Part shown: positions 1-9,215 of the stretch, piece after piece
How the letters are laid out: each line of letters starts with the position of its first letter
How positions within the stretch are numbered: position 1 is the first letter of the stretch
Position numbers and translations under genes: made by a program
The notes under the pieces: model-generated
Seen by the model: the letters and a program-made list of their open reading frames with translations, nothing else
The model's database searches: none
Told to the model about the DNA's origin: nothing
Assembly: GCF_002242805.1 (NCBI RefSeq)
Contig: NZ_MCGQ01000022.1
Coordinates: 124,001 to 188,000 of the forward strand
Direction: 5' to 3'
Length of the DNA stretch: 64,000 nucleotides
Source of the DNA: Streptomyces diastatochromogenes
GTDB lineage: Bacteria > Actinomycetota > Actinomycetes > Streptomycetales > Streptomycetaceae

Positions 1-391
1 CGTGCTGGCCCTGGTGGATTGTCTGGTGGTGATCAGCAGGCCGTGCGGTGGACGGGCACCAGTTCGGTCTCGTCCGGTGCCGGGTCGGTCTGCGGGCGGC
101 GCGGTCGGAGAGCAGGCCGGCGATGGCGGCGTGGGTCTCGGGGTAGTACTAGCGCCGTCCGGTGTACCGCTGCAGCGGGCGCCACTTCTTCTCTTCTCCG
201 ATGACATGCTCGACGCAGATCCGGCGGGCGGATGGTCGTCGGCGCTGCTCGCGTCAGGCATGCCGCTCGCCGAGCGGGGCGTCATCCTTCGGTTTCTTCG
301 GCGGGGCGCTGACCTGGTCGGGGAACTCGTTGGCCAGTCCTAGGTAGCCCTCGTCGGCCTCGGCTTTCACCTTCGGGTGCAGGCGGAGCAT
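1..391 (-). pseudogene. IS5-family transposase C-terminal remnant
   Basis: On the minus strand, reading from 391, this gives a typical IS5-type DDE transposase C-terminus: an aspartate-containing DEGYLGLANEF stretch, then RRICVEHVIGEEKKWRPLQRY, then YYPETHAAIAGLLSDRAA. The frame is broken by TGA at 254-256 and TAG at 149-151. The N-terminal half and the first catalytic Asp are absent; upstream it joins directly to a STAND NTPase fragment. It is an insertion relic that cannot be active. Confidence 0.75.
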
Positions 392-394
392 GTG

Positions 395-560
395 TGTGGG
401 CGGGCCGCTCCTCGGGGTTCAGAACCCGTATCACCGCCGGCCGGTCGGCACCCGTCGTCTCCCGCAAAGCCGGAACGGGCCCAGCCTTCAGCAGCGAGGA
501 CTTCCCGCTGCCGGATGGCCCGAGTACGGCTGCAAGACGTTTCTTTCGCACCGGTGCGGG
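395..560 (-). pseudogene. STAND NTPase P-loop fragment
   Basis: The minus strand encodes RLAAVLGPSGSGKSSLLKAG followed by PVPALRETTGADRPAVIRVLNP. This is the Walker A segment and the residues after it in the nSTAND NTPases often fused to WD40 or TPR repeats. Only about 50 residues remain: no Walker B, no sensor domain, no recognisable start. At about position 395 it runs straight into the IS5 transposase relic, so it looks like a gene end captured or cut by an insertion event. Confidence 0.55.
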
Positions 561-779
561 CATCTGCGAGCAGCCGCGGTCGGACGAATGCTGACCCAAT
601 GCTGACTTTACTGACAGGCCATCAGGTAATCGTCGGCTTGACGCCCGCATCGATGCGAGTCGGGCGTCAGCCGGTCCGGGAGCAGCGGTCGTTTCCCCCG
701 GCGCTTCGCAGTTTGCCGCATGCGACGGACGTATCAGCATGACACCGCCGGCAGGCGAGGATGTCCGTGACCGACTCGG

Positions 780-2699
780 TCACGTGGACCCGGTGCTCGT
801 ACGAGCGGGCGGCGACGTCCTGCGGTCCCCGTCCGGCGCCGGGTCGGCCGGTCCGGGCAGCCCGCTGGGAGCGGCTCCTGGGACCGGACGTCCGAGGGCC
901 GACTCGGTGCTCTCGCCGAGGAAGCCGCCCGACTGGTGCTGCCACAGCTTGGCGTAGGCACCGTTATCCGCGAGCAGCTCCTCGTGGGTGCCCTGCTCGA
1001 CGACGCTTCCGCGGTCGAGGACGACGAGACGGTCCATGCCGGCGACGGTGCTCAGACGGTGGGCGACCACGAGGGCCGTACGTCCGTCCATCAACCGCCA
1101 CAGGGCATCCTGAACGAGGAGCTCGCTCTCCGAGTCCAGCGCGCTGGTCGCCTCGTCGAGCAGCAGGATCGGGGCGTCGCGCAGGATGGCCCTGGCGAGG
1201 GCGACACGCTGGCGCTGGCCGCCCGAGAGTTTCACTCCCCGCTCCCCCACCAGAGTGCCGAAGCCGTCGGGGAGTTGGTCGGCGAACTCCGTGACGTGCG
1301 CGGCCGCGGCCGCGGCGTGGATCTCCTCGTCGGTGGCGCTGGGCCGGGCGAAGGCGATGTTGTCCCGCAGGCTGCGGTGGAACATGGCGGGTTCCTGCGG
1401 GACGTAGGCGATCAGTGAGCGCAGGTCGGTCTGGCGCAGCCGGCGGATGTCCTGACCACCGATCAGGATGCGTCCGTCGTCGATGTCCGACATCCGCAGA
1501 AGGAGCCGGGTGAGTGTGGTCTTGCCGCCGCCGGACCTGCCGACCAGGCCGATACGTGCGCCTGCGGGCACGTCCAGGTCGAGTCCCTGGAAAATCGGCT
1601 TCGCGCCCGTGTGAGCGAAGGTCACCGCCTCGAAGCGGATACCGGTGTCCCGCGGTGCGAGCGGTTCGGGTTCCGTCGGGTCGAGCACGGTGGGCGGATC
1701 CAACAGCAGCTCCGTGAACTGCGCGGCCTCGGTCATCGAGCTTTCCAGCCGCCGGTAGATCTGGTTGAACTCGAACATGATCTCGGTTGCGTTGGAGTAG
1801 TAGGTGAAAGCGACGACGACCTCCTCCACTCCCTGACCCGAGCCACCGAAGGCGATGGCGACCAGCAGACCCAGCACGTTGGTCAGCACGGACATGGGGG
1901 CGATCAGGGTGTCGACGCGCAGATTGCCGTAGTCCCACGACCTCAGCGTCAGGCGCCGGGAATCCGCGACACGGCTGCGGTGTTCGTCGGCCTCCCGCCC
2001 CTCGGCCGCGAACGCCCGGATGGTCTCCATGTTCACGAGGCTGTCGGCAACGTGGCCGGAGACCCGGGCGATCGCCGCCTCACGGTCATTGACGAGCCTC
2101 TGCCGACGACGGATCAGAGGTGTCGCGGCCACCACGGTCAGCACGATCATCACAAGAAGGCCGGCGACGAGCATCGGTTCATAGCTCCAGAGCACCACGG
2201 CACCGAACACCAGGGGAACGAGACTGCCCACGATCCGGTACGTCACCGTGTCGACGAAGTCCTCGAAGCGCTTGCCGAAGCTCAGTACCCGTTTGGTCAG
2301 GGAGCCGGCGAAGTTGTCGTGGAAGAATGCCGCGTCCTTGGCGAGGAGTTCGTCCATGCCGCCCACGTACAGGTGTTCCATACCGAGGGCGTCCACGCGG
2401 TTCAGGCAGTGCTGCCCGACCCGCCACACGGCCTCGGCGAGCAGCAGCGTCACGCCGAAGCCCAGCACGTACGGCAGCGCCGAGCTGAGGGCGAGACCGC
2501 CGTCGTCGGCGGCCTGTCCTGCCAGTTTGGCGATCAGTAGGGGGGCGACGTAGCGGGTGCCGATGTTGCCCGCGGCCGGCAGCAGCAGCGCGGGCAGGGC
2601 CAGCCGCCGCAGTCGCAGCAGTTCCCGGCCGTAGCGGCACAGTGCCAGAACGACCGCGCTCCTGCCCGGCATCGGCCCTCGCGTATCTGTTGTCCCCAT
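780..2699 (-). CDS. ABC transporter, fused permease and ATPase (exporter type)
   Basis: A 639-residue half-transporter. Residues about 30-325 hold the membrane domain of an ABC type-1 exporter. Residues 353-590 are the ATPase, with Walker A GRSGGGKT (387-394), signature LSGGQ (491-495), Walker B ILLLDE (511-516) and the switch His in VVAHRLST. Start chosen at ATG 2699, which has GGGAG about 6 nt upstream; longer reading to 2813 lacks such support. The last 40 or so residues are Pro/Ala-rich and probably disordered. No partner half-transporter lies next to it, so it may form a homodimer. The substrate is unknown; multidrug or lipid export is the family default. The gene is divergent from the SUKH-domain gene. 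Confidence 0.9.
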   Translation of the reverse strand: MGTTDTRGPMPGRSAVVLALCRYGRELLRLRRLALPALLLPAAGNIGTRYVAPLLIAKLAGQAADDGGLALSSALPYVLGFGVTLLLAEAVWRVGQHCLNRVDALGMEHLYVGGMDELLAKDAAFFHDNFAGSLTKRVLSFGKRFEDFVDTVTYRIVGSLVPLVFGAVVLWSYEPMLVAGLLVMIVLTVVAATPLIRRRQRLVNDREAAIARVSGHVADSLVNMETIRAFAAEGREADEHRSRVADSRRLTLRSWDYGNLRVDTLIAPMSVLTNVLGLLVAIAFGGSGQGVEEVVVAFTYYSNATEIMFEFNQIYRRLESSMTEAAQFTELLLDPPTVLDPTEPEPLAPRDTGIRFEAVTFAHTGAKPIFQGLDLDVPAGARIGLVGRSGGGKTTLTRLLLRMSDIDDGRILIGGQDIRRLRQTDLRSLIAYVPQEPAMFHRSLRDNIAFARPSATDEEIHAAAAAAHVTEFADQLPDGFGTLVGERGVKLSGGQRQRVALARAILRDAPILLLDEATSALDSESELLVQDALWRLMDGRTALVVAHRLSTVAGMDRLVVLDRGSVVEQGTHEELLADNGAYAKLWQHQSGGFLGESTESALGRPVPGAAPSGLPGPADPAPDGDRRTSPPARTSTGST

Positions 2700-2900
2700 C
2701 ACGCTCCCGGAGGTTCGGAAGTCGGAAGTGTCCCGTCGAGGGAGCTCCTCAGTCCAGGCATTTACCGCGGACCGGCGATTACCGGACACCGCTGCCGGCA
2801 AGCACGCCGGCACAACTGCCGTGCCGGTCGCGTACCAGAGGTCCCGTTGGCCGCAGCAAACAGCGGAGCGCTGTCAGTAGCGGGTGGCAGCATCGAACAC

Positions 2901-4853
2901 ATGACGGACACCACGGCATTCGACTGGCGGCCCTTCCTTCTCAAGTGGAGCGGGGAGTGGGCAGATTCCCTGCCGGACGGCGAGACGCGGGGCGAGGACG
3001 ACGAGACCGCCAGGCAAGCGCGGTGGCTGGGGTTCCCGCCCGCGTCCGAAGAGCGGATCGCAGCCATGGAAGCGCGCCTCGGCCGACGGATGCCCCCGTC
3101 GTACCGGGAGTTCCTCAAGGTCAGCGACGGGTGGCGGCACGCGGGCGGTTTCGTGTGGCTGCTGGCGGGGACCCAGGAGGCGCACTGGCACGACAACGAG
3201 TCGGGACTTGCTGACGTGTTCGAGGAGTACCTGGACGAGGACGCCGGGCCCGAGGAGCGGCTGGAGGCGGACATCTGGCGGCGCGGGCTGCAGCTCGACG
3301 TCGAGTCCGACATCACCCACGTCCTCATGGACCCCGAGGACGTGGACGAGGACGGCGAGTGGGCCGTGTACACATGGGCGAGCTGGCGGGCCGCGCCGCC
3401 CGAGCGGCACGCGAACTTCCTTGAGTTCATGCGGGACATGTACCGGGAGCTCCACAGCCTGCGGGCGCACCGGAGCGACGGGGAGCCGGTGTTCGCCAAC
3501 GACACGACGCGAGATCTGGACGCCCTGGTGGAGGAGGCCCGGCTGGAGGCGCTGCGCGGCGGCTGGGAACGGGCCGGGGAGGCGCTGGACGAGGCCAAGG
3601 AGTACGGCAGACCGCGAGCCGCTGGGCTGGGCGACCAGATACGCCGCCTGCTCGGACAGACCTACATGGTGTACTTCGACGGCCTGGTGACGGACCCGCG
3701 GTACGCGCCCGAGATGCTGCCACCGCTGGTCGCCGAGCATGCGGCGCACTCGTACCGGGACGACTCCACGCTGACGTTCCATCTGGGGGGCGCCGACGAC
3801 GACCTGGTGTCACTGGCTTACGCCACGCTGGATCAGATGCGGAAGGGCACGTACCGATACACGGCGGCCGGACCGTTCGGGGAAGCGGTCGAGCGGGCGC
3901 GGGAGCTGGCACGGTGGGGGGACACCGACGGGGCATGGCGGACACTGATAGATGCTCTGTCCCTGTGGGAGCCGCTGGGACCGGACCACCTGGCGCCGCT
4001 GGGATGGGTGGCCGACCCCGTGCTCGGGCCGCTGCTGACCCCGGGGCGCGGCCACGAGCTGCTCTCCACGCCAAGGGGCGGGCAGGCCGGCGAGGCGCCG
4101 AGGCCGACGGTCGGGCTCGACCCGGGCGACCTGGCGTGGCTCGCGGAGCCGGACCCGGGCAACAACCGCACGTCCTACCGGTTCGTCCTGGTGGAAGGTG
4201 TGGAGCCGCAGGAGTTGCCCGGACGTCTCGCGGACGGGGACGGCACCCTGCTGAACGAACCCATGACCTTCTGGGAGGCGCGCGACAGGTCGCTGCACGA
4301 CCAGAGGGAGTTCTCGTCCTACGACGACAGGGCTCTCATGGCGGTCGGCCGGGCCGGCACCGGCTGGAGCTTCGCCTTCGACGGCGATCCCGCCCCGTTC
4401 GACCAGCGGCGGTTCGTCTCCCCGGCCGCGGCCGCCAGCGCCGGCACCCGCGCGGTGGTGGTGTGGAGCGGCCTGAGAACGTGGCACGGAGAACCGTTCT
4501 TCCACCTTTCGGTGGCGCGAGACGGTGCCGAGCAGTACGCATTCACATACGGGGACGGAGAGATCCGGCAGAGCGGGGAGATACCGCAGGCACTGGACCC
4601 GAGCCGGTTCTTCGGTGACCTGGCGGACGGCGTCGAGGCGGAACGGTCGCTGCTGGAAGCGGTGGCCGGCGAGTTCGGTGCGTCTCTGCCGCGTCATGCC
4701 ATCTTGAACGGGCGGCTGCACACATTCGCCACCCGCTCCTGGACGCGGCCGCCCAGGAACGGAGAGACGTACGCGGTGATCCGCATGCATCGGGGAGCCC
4801 CACGCCCGGCGGACGGCGAGCGGACGGGAGACGACGGACCGGCGAGCAGGTAG
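2901..4853 (+). CDS. SUKH (SMI1/KNR4) domain protein, long form
   Basis: A 650-residue acidic cytoplasmic protein. Residues about 45-190 match the SUKH-1/SMI1-KNR4 fold (LGRRMPPSYREFLKVSDGW near 60-78). SUKH proteins often neutralise contact-dependent or polymorphic toxins. The remaining 450 or so residues have no domain I recognise; they include a DFD-like acidic stretch and several Trp/Phe-rich segments. There is no signal peptide or membrane span. Start set at ATG 2901 because it fits codon bias and the SUKH alignment better than 2847. No adjacent toxin gene is visible, so it may be an orphan immunity-like or regulatory protein. Confidence 0.75.
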   Translation: MTDTTAFDWRPFLLKWSGEWADSLPDGETRGEDDETARQARWLGFPPASEERIAAMEARLGRRMPPSYREFLKVSDGWRHAGGFVWLLAGTQEAHWHDNESGLADVFEEYLDEDAGPEERLEADIWRRGLQLDVESDITHVLMDPEDVDEDGEWAVYTWASWRAAPPERHANFLEFMRDMYRELHSLRAHRSDGEPVFANDTTRDLDALVEEARLEALRGGWERAGEALDEAKEYGRPRAAGLGDQIRRLLGQTYMVYFDGLVTDPRYAPEMLPPLVAEHAAHSYRDDSTLTFHLGGADDDLVSLAYATLDQMRKGTYRYTAAGPFGEAVERARELARWGDTDGAWRTLIDALSLWEPLGPDHLAPLGWVADPVLGPLLTPGRGHELLSTPRGGQAGEAPRPTVGLDPGDLAWLAEPDPGNNRTSYRFVLVEGVEPQELPGRLADGDGTLLNEPMTFWEARDRSLHDQREFSSYDDRALMAVGRAGTGWSFAFDGDPAPFDQRRFVSPAAAASAGTRAVVVWSGLRTWHGEPFFHLSVARDGAEQYAFTYGDGEIRQSGEIPQALDPSRFFGDLADGVEAERSLLEAVAGEFGASLPRHAILNGRLHTFATRSWTRPPRNGETYAVIRMHRGAPRPADGERTGDDGPASR

Positions 4854-5169
4854 AGACCACGCGGGCCGCGCAAATCCTCGATGCGGTGAGATCCGAAAGC
4901 ACGAAGCCCTGGGACGTCGGAGGACGAACTCCCGAGGCTTTGTCCTGTCGGCGGCTTCAGGCCCTGAGCGGGGGAACAGGTCTTCGATGTCAGCGCTCTC
5001 GGGGAGTCCTTCGAGCCAGCCGATGACGGCACCGGACGCGGGACGTCGTACCCCCGTGCGTGACGAAACCCCGCCCACCAGAACACTCACCAAACGGCGC
5101 GGGGGTACAGCAGTGCCGCGGCATTCGTGGCGGCTGCCGCCGCATACGGCAATGTGGGCAATTGGGCCA

Positions 5170-5305
5170 TGGGAGAGCCTCCGCACTGCAGTCGGCCTAC
5201 GGCCTGACCTCCGCCGCGTCCGCCGGCGGCTCCGGCAGGACCATCGCCATCGTCGACGCCTACGACGACCCGAACGCCGAGTCGGACCTCGCCAACACCC
5301 ACGAC
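5170..5305 (+). pseudogene. S53 (sedolisin) peptidase fragment
   Basis: About 40 codons read LQSAYGLTSAASAGGSGRTI then AIVDAYDDPNAESDLA. This is the conserved start of the mature catalytic domain of secreted S53 serine-carboxyl peptidases, including the VDAYDDP segment. Nothing before or after it in any frame continues the family: the pro-domain, the catalytic Glu/Asp pair and the SGTS serine motif are all missing. I read it as the debris of a deleted exopeptidase gene. Confidence 0.6.
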
Positions 5306-5741
5306 AGTCAGGCTCTGATGTCCGTGTCCCGAGCCTCCCGCCGATCCGCTCCACCGCGGGCCGCACCGACGCCGGCCGGCCAAGCTCCACGGGGCACGGG
5401 CTGTGACTGCTTCCACTTGCGCTGATGGCTGCACTGGCAAGGCATCACCCCCTACAGCGCTGACGGTGGACTGTGGCCACTTCGTCTCGCAGATCAAGGT
5501 TGTGTGAACTACGTATTTACGCGGGCGACCTCGATCGTGTGTGGAACGAGCCGAGGTGTACGCGATTCCGATGGCCCTGGAAGTGCCGGAGGCGAGGGAA
5601 TCGCCGGGAGAGGCCGCTGGCGCAGGCGATCCCCCCGCCAGGGCAGAGACGACGGCCCACACGAAAGCGCGGCGTCCAGCGGCTCCTGCATGCCAGCCAC
5701 CATGCAGGCGAAGCCGGTGCCCTGCGAACCGGCACACCGCG
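5306..5741. other. Gene-free stretch
   Basis: Between the S53 fragment and the end of the acetyltransferase gene I find no frame with Streptomyces-like codon use and no protein family. A few short open frames exist on both strands but give low-complexity Arg/Pro/Ala translations typical of shadows. No hairpin strong enough to call a terminator was found. Confidence 0.5.
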
Positions 5742-6248
5742 TCATTCCGGAGGAATACGAAACTCGAATTTGGGACGGTCCCACGGCACGGCGGGCGGGT
5801 TCGCGAGCGCGGTCCCGGTCCGCACTGCACCGACGCGGTGGTAGAAGTCCTCGGCGGGAGGATGCGACACGACCTTCACACGGTCGAGCCCGGCGGCACG
5901 GGCCTCGGACTGCATGTGCCCAACGAGCAGCCGTCCAATACCACGTCCTTGCGCATCGTTGGCGACGAACAGCAGGTCGAGCTCCGGTGGAGCGAGGACG
6001 AGCGAGTAGAACCCGATGACCCGGCCTCCATGCTCGTCGGCGCCGACGGCTACGAAGGCACGGTGGGCTTCGATGTAATCAGGACCGACCCGGTAGCCCG
6101 CCACTGCGCCTGCGTACTTACCCTCGTAGGCGCCTGAGCCACGCACGAGCCGCGTGAGCCGTTTGGCATCCCGCGCGACTGCCCTCCGTATCGTGATCGG
6201 CTGGCTGATCGGGGAAGTGCGTGATCTCATCGGGAGAGTATTTCGCAC
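5742..6248 (-). CDS. GNAT family N-acetyltransferase
   Basis: A 168-residue protein with the GNAT fold: an N-terminal IRRAVARDAKRLTRLV strand-helix, a central beta-hairpin (GFYSLVLAPPELDLLFV) and acetyl-CoA motif A NDAQGRGIGRLL, followed by the motif B segment ending in FYHRVGAVRTG. The family transfers acetyl from acetyl-CoA to an amine; the substrate cannot be read from sequence. Start at GTG 6248 is supported by GGAAGG about 9 nt upstream; ATG 6230 has no ribosome-binding site. It sits alone among decayed genes. Confidence 0.85.
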   Translation of the reverse strand: MRNTLPMRSRTSPISQPITIRRAVARDAKRLTRLVRGSGAYEGKYAGAVAGYRVGPDYIEAHRAFVAVGADEHGGRVIGFYSLVLAPPELDLLFVANDAQGRGIGRLLVGHMQSEARAAGLDRVKVVSHPPAEDFYHRVGAVRTGTALANPPAVPWDRPKFEFRIPPE

Positions 6249-6338
6249 CGGGGAGTGCCTTCCTGCGGCGGGTCGGCTGCTCGGGCAGGCGTTCCTGCAC
6301 CGCTCCCGGGAACCACCCGTGCGAGCGCAACCGATCTC

Positions 6339-6380
6339 ACGCCGAAGCCGCGCCGGAGCGCTCCGGTGCGGCTTCGGCGT
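6339..6380. terminator. 42-nt near-perfect palindrome, hairpin
   Basis: Two 21-nt arms (left arm ACGCCGAAGCCGC then GCCGGAGC) meet with no spacer and pair with one mismatch. It has no T-tract, which is usual for actinobacterial hairpin terminators. It lies 91 nt upstream of the acetyltransferase start and downstream of nothing intact, so it may be the terminator left from a lost gene. Confidence 0.5.
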
Positions 6381-6850
6381 CTCACGGCTCCGCGCGGAGG
6401 TCCCCGTCGGAACGGCTTCTGGCGGGCCTCGCCGTATCGCCCGCTATCACGCAGCTATCACGACCTGGGCGGACCCTCTCGGACCAGTAGGCCCTGACCT
6501 GCGATTTCATGCCCGCGATTGACTGGTGTAGACGCCCCTGGAGGGTCCCTACAACCTGTGCCAGGTGGGACCGTATGACTCAGAGCGGGTGGCCACCGCT
6601 CTGCGGCCACGGCCGACGGATTGCCGCCCTGCGCCAGCAGCGTGAGAGCTTCGGCTTGCAGGGCGGTGTTGGCCGACGCAGGTGGGGGCACTTCGGCCAC
6701 CGGGACCGCGGATGCTCGCATTCCTTGAAGAACGAGCCCATCCCACGGACCGACGTATCCCGCGCCCCGTCCGACCGACTCCTCGCGACCGACGCTGACC
6801 CTTTGCTGACCAGGAGCAGTCGCGCAGGCCGCTGACCTGAGGAAACGGCG
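6381..6850. other. Gene-free stretch
   Basis: No frame here shows convincing coding bias or a recognisable family. It holds a short direct repeat of CTATCACG near 6450-6470 and a GCTGACCC/TTTGCTGAC tandem motif near 6795, similar to one at 586-606. It is most likely decayed DNA between deleted genes. Confidence 0.4.
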
Positions 6851-7027
6851 GAATTGTGCGATATGTGGTGGAACTTCGTCGGGCGTACGCTGCAGGAGAT
6901 CGAACAGGCGCGCGAGGACTGGATGAAGGGGGCACGTTTCGGTGAGGTGAAGGGCTACGACGGGGGTCCGCTGCCCGCACCCGAGCTGCCGCCGGTGCCG
7001 TTGAAGCCACGCGGAAGAGTGCGCTGA
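6851..7027 (+). pseudogene. Pirin family protein, C-terminal fragment
   Basis: The frame ending at TGA 7025-7027 reads ELCDMWWNFVGRT, then QEIEQAREDWMKGARFGEV, then KGYDGG and a proline-rich end finishing in PLKPRGRVR. This matches the last 55 or so residues of bacterial pirins, including the WWNFVGRT strand of the C-terminal cupin. The other roughly 260 residues and both metal-binding motifs of the N-terminal cupin are gone. The ATG at 6863 has no upstream site consistent with a real start, so I treat it as a deletion remnant. Confidence 0.7.
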
Positions 7028-7117
7028 CCTGGGCAAATAAGGCTTCCGGTCCAGGGATTTCGAGACCGTCTCTCCGCCCGTCCTGCAACAACGATCTCTG
7101 GTGGCGCGGGCGCTCGG

Positions 7118-7699
7118 ATGCTGCCGCATGGGCGCCCCCGAGGCAGCCTGCGTTTCCAAGGTGTGGGCGTCTGTGCGCAGCTTTGGCCGGAGCAGGCCGA
7201 CGAGGACACGGTCCGGGACGTGATCCACCGGTTCAACGAGATCGGTCTGGCCTGCTTGGACCCTCGGTGGGCGGGAGGCCGTCCCCGCCTGCTCAGTCCT
7301 GACGACGAGGACTTCGTCGTCCAGACGGCCACCACCCGCCCGACCAAGCTCGGGCAGCCCTTCACCCGCCGGTCCCTCCGCAAACTCGCCGCCTGCCTGC
7401 GCCGCGTACACGGCCGTGTGATCCGGATCGGCCGCGAGGCGTTACGGTGCCTGCTCGCCCGCCGCGGCGTCACCCTCCAGCGCACCAAGACCTGGAAGGA
7501 ATCCCCCGAGCACGACGTCAAGCTCGACCGGATCGAGCACGTGCTGGAGCACTTCCCGGACCGGGTGTTTGCGTTCGACGAGTTCGGCCCGCTCGGCATC
7601 CGCCCCGACGTGCTGGCCGCCCAACGCCGCGAACGCGCCCGTATCCGCAGCGAGAAGGGCATCCGCTGGGGCGGCCGAAGTCAGGCAGCCGCTGCCTGA
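7118..7699 (+). pseudogene. IS630-family transposase with internal deletion
   Basis: Residues from about 28 on (DEDTVRDVIHRFNEIGLACL, then the WAGGRPR segment) match the winged-helix part of IS630 transposases. The reading goes on to DRVFAFDEFGPLGIRP, the first catalytic Asp. At about 7606 the frame jumps directly to DVLAAQRRERARIRSEKGIR, which is the normal extreme C-terminus. Some 160-170 residues holding the other two acidic residues are therefore missing, in frame. The N-terminus before 7190 is also degenerate. The product cannot transpose. Confidence 0.75.
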
Positions 7700-7741
7700 A
7701 CTGCCAGTCCTCCCTGGCGGCCACGCACTACGGTGGGATAC

Positions 7742-8524
7742 ATGTCCGAGCTCTCCGTGCGGCATTTCTACGACGAGTTGGCCCACGACTACCACCTGAT
7801 GTTCCGGGACTGGGACGCGAGCATGGCCTACCAGGCCGAGGTATTGGGCGGGCTCGTCCGCCAATCTCTCGGCGCGGGACCGCACAGCGTCCTGGACTGC
7901 TCGTGCGGGATCGGCACCCAGGCCATCGGGCTGGCCCTGGCCGGGCACCAGGTCATCGGCAGCGACCTGAGCCCGGTCGCCGCCGCGCGCGCCGCCGCCG
8001 AGGCGGCGGCCCGGGGCAGCCGGCTTCCGGCCGCCGCGGCTGACATGCGCCAACTGCCGTTCAAAGAGACGTCATTCGACGTCGTCCTCTGCGCGGACAA
8101 CTCGCTCCCGCACCTGCTCTCCGGGCAAGATCTCCGGGCGGCACTCCTCGGCATGAGACGGGTACTCCAAGACGACGGACTGCTGGTGATCACTGTCCGG
8201 GCCTATGACGAGACGCGCCAGACCAGACCCACGGCGACACCTCCCCAGGTCTCGGAAACACGCGATGGCCAAGTGATCACCTTCCAGCTGTGGCACTGGC
8301 ATGAAGACGGCGAGCGCTACGACCTGGAGCACTTCCAGCTCATCCCCGCGGGGAACACCTGGCATGTCCGAGTCCGCCGGAGCACCTACTGGGCGCCGAC
8401 GACGCCGCAGCTGACAGAGTTCGTGGCCGAAGCCGGCTTCACCAACATCACCTGGCACAGTCCGGCCTCCAGCGGGTACTACCAGCCCGTGCTCACCGCA
8501 CAGCGCGCTCCCTCAGCGCAGTAG
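7742..8524 (+). CDS. Class I SAM-dependent methyltransferase
   Basis: A 260-residue cytoplasmic enzyme with a Rossmann methyltransferase core: motif I LDCSCGIGTQ (51-60), an acidic residue at the end of strand 2 (VIGSDLSP), and motif IV DVVLCADNSLPHLL. The second half has an antiparallel region rich in Trp and His (FQLWHWHEDGERYDLEHFQL), as in glycine/sarcosine N-methyltransferase-like and small-molecule methyltransferases. ATG 7742 is preceded by GGTGGG at good spacing. It follows the IS630 relic by 42 nt and has no operon partner. The substrate is unknown. Confidence 0.85.
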   Translation: MSELSVRHFYDELAHDYHLMFRDWDASMAYQAEVLGGLVRQSLGAGPHSVLDCSCGIGTQAIGLALAGHQVIGSDLSPVAAARAAAEAAARGSRLPAAAADMRQLPFKETSFDVVLCADNSLPHLLSGQDLRAALLGMRRVLQDDGLLVITVRAYDETRQTRPTATPPQVSETRDGQVITFQLWHWHEDGERYDLEHFQLIPAGNTWHVRVRRSTYWAPTTPQLTEFVAEAGFTNITWHSPASSGYYQPVLTAQRAPSAQ

Positions 8525-8844
8525 TCCTTACGGGGACGGTCGTCACAGGCCCGCCACTCAAGTGATTGTGGGAACCCAACAGGTTCAGGTGCAGCGGGAC
8601 GAACGTCGCCCCCCCCCCTGCGGCCCAGAGGTCAGGGCTAACAGTGGCGTCCGCGACAGAGACGGCTGGGGCCGGCTCGTCCCGTTCGGGCCGGCCGGCG
8701 CGCGTGGGCGAGCTACTACGCACTGAGGGCGCTGATCGCCCGGCTCGGGTTGTCTGTCATGCCCAGAGCCGTCCTCGAGGTGGCCGTTGCCCCCACTCCG
8801 GCAGACGTCCCGCGGATCGCGAGCATCGTTACCAGGTCGGGCTG
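8525..8844. other. Gene-free stretch
   Basis: No intact gene. A 29-codon frame from 8758 (APTPADVPRIASIV, then a stop) resembles the first strand and helix of a GNAT acetyltransferase, but it is too short to assign. The rest shows no coding pattern. Confidence 0.35.
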
Positions 8845-9121
8845 CTAGCCGGGGCACGCGGCCAAGCGCACTGTGTCGATCACCTGAAGCCTGTGAATCG
8901 TGGTCACGACGAGAGTGCCGGCTCCACTGAGGCCGGCTTCCGTCAAGAGTCCGAACTCCAGGTCCGAGTAGTCGGCGCCCTTGCCAATCCGGGCACCATC
9001 CCGATTGACCGCAACACTCCCAAGAACTACGACGTCGACCGGCACGAACCCGTACCGGGAGCGGAGCCTTGTCAGGCACGGCCTTGATGACGTTGGCGTT
9101 CTTCCAACCGTCCAGCCAGAC
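8845..9121 (-). pseudogene. 5-formyltetrahydrofolate cyclo-ligase-like gene, frameshifted
   Basis: Two minus-strand frames together give the family pattern. The first reads VWLDGWKNANVIKAVPDKAP then LPVR. After a shift near 9050 the second reads GFVPVDVVVLGSVAVNRDGA, then RIGKGADYSDLEFGLLTEAG and TTIHRLQVID. These match the substrate/ATP-binding core of the MTHFS (FAU1) family, with the GKGxGYSDLE motif. The start of the family and the C-terminal strand are absent. One frameshift plus truncation makes it non-functional. Confidence 0.65.
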
Positions 9122-9215
9122 GGGCGGCGGCCGTGCCTGTGAATGACGGCAACCTCCTGCCCGTCGGCGGCCACTAAGGGGCGACACCGGCTCGATCTTC
9201 CAGGACGGATGAGCA

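Noticed and set aside
3810..5390. A 526-codon minus-strand frame under the SUKH gene
   Set aside because: Arg-rich, no family, and it spans the end of a well-supported gene into non-coding DNA.
6458..7411. A 317-codon minus-strand frame over the pirin and IS630 relics
   Set aside because: No domain; the plus-strand remnants explain the coding-like pattern.
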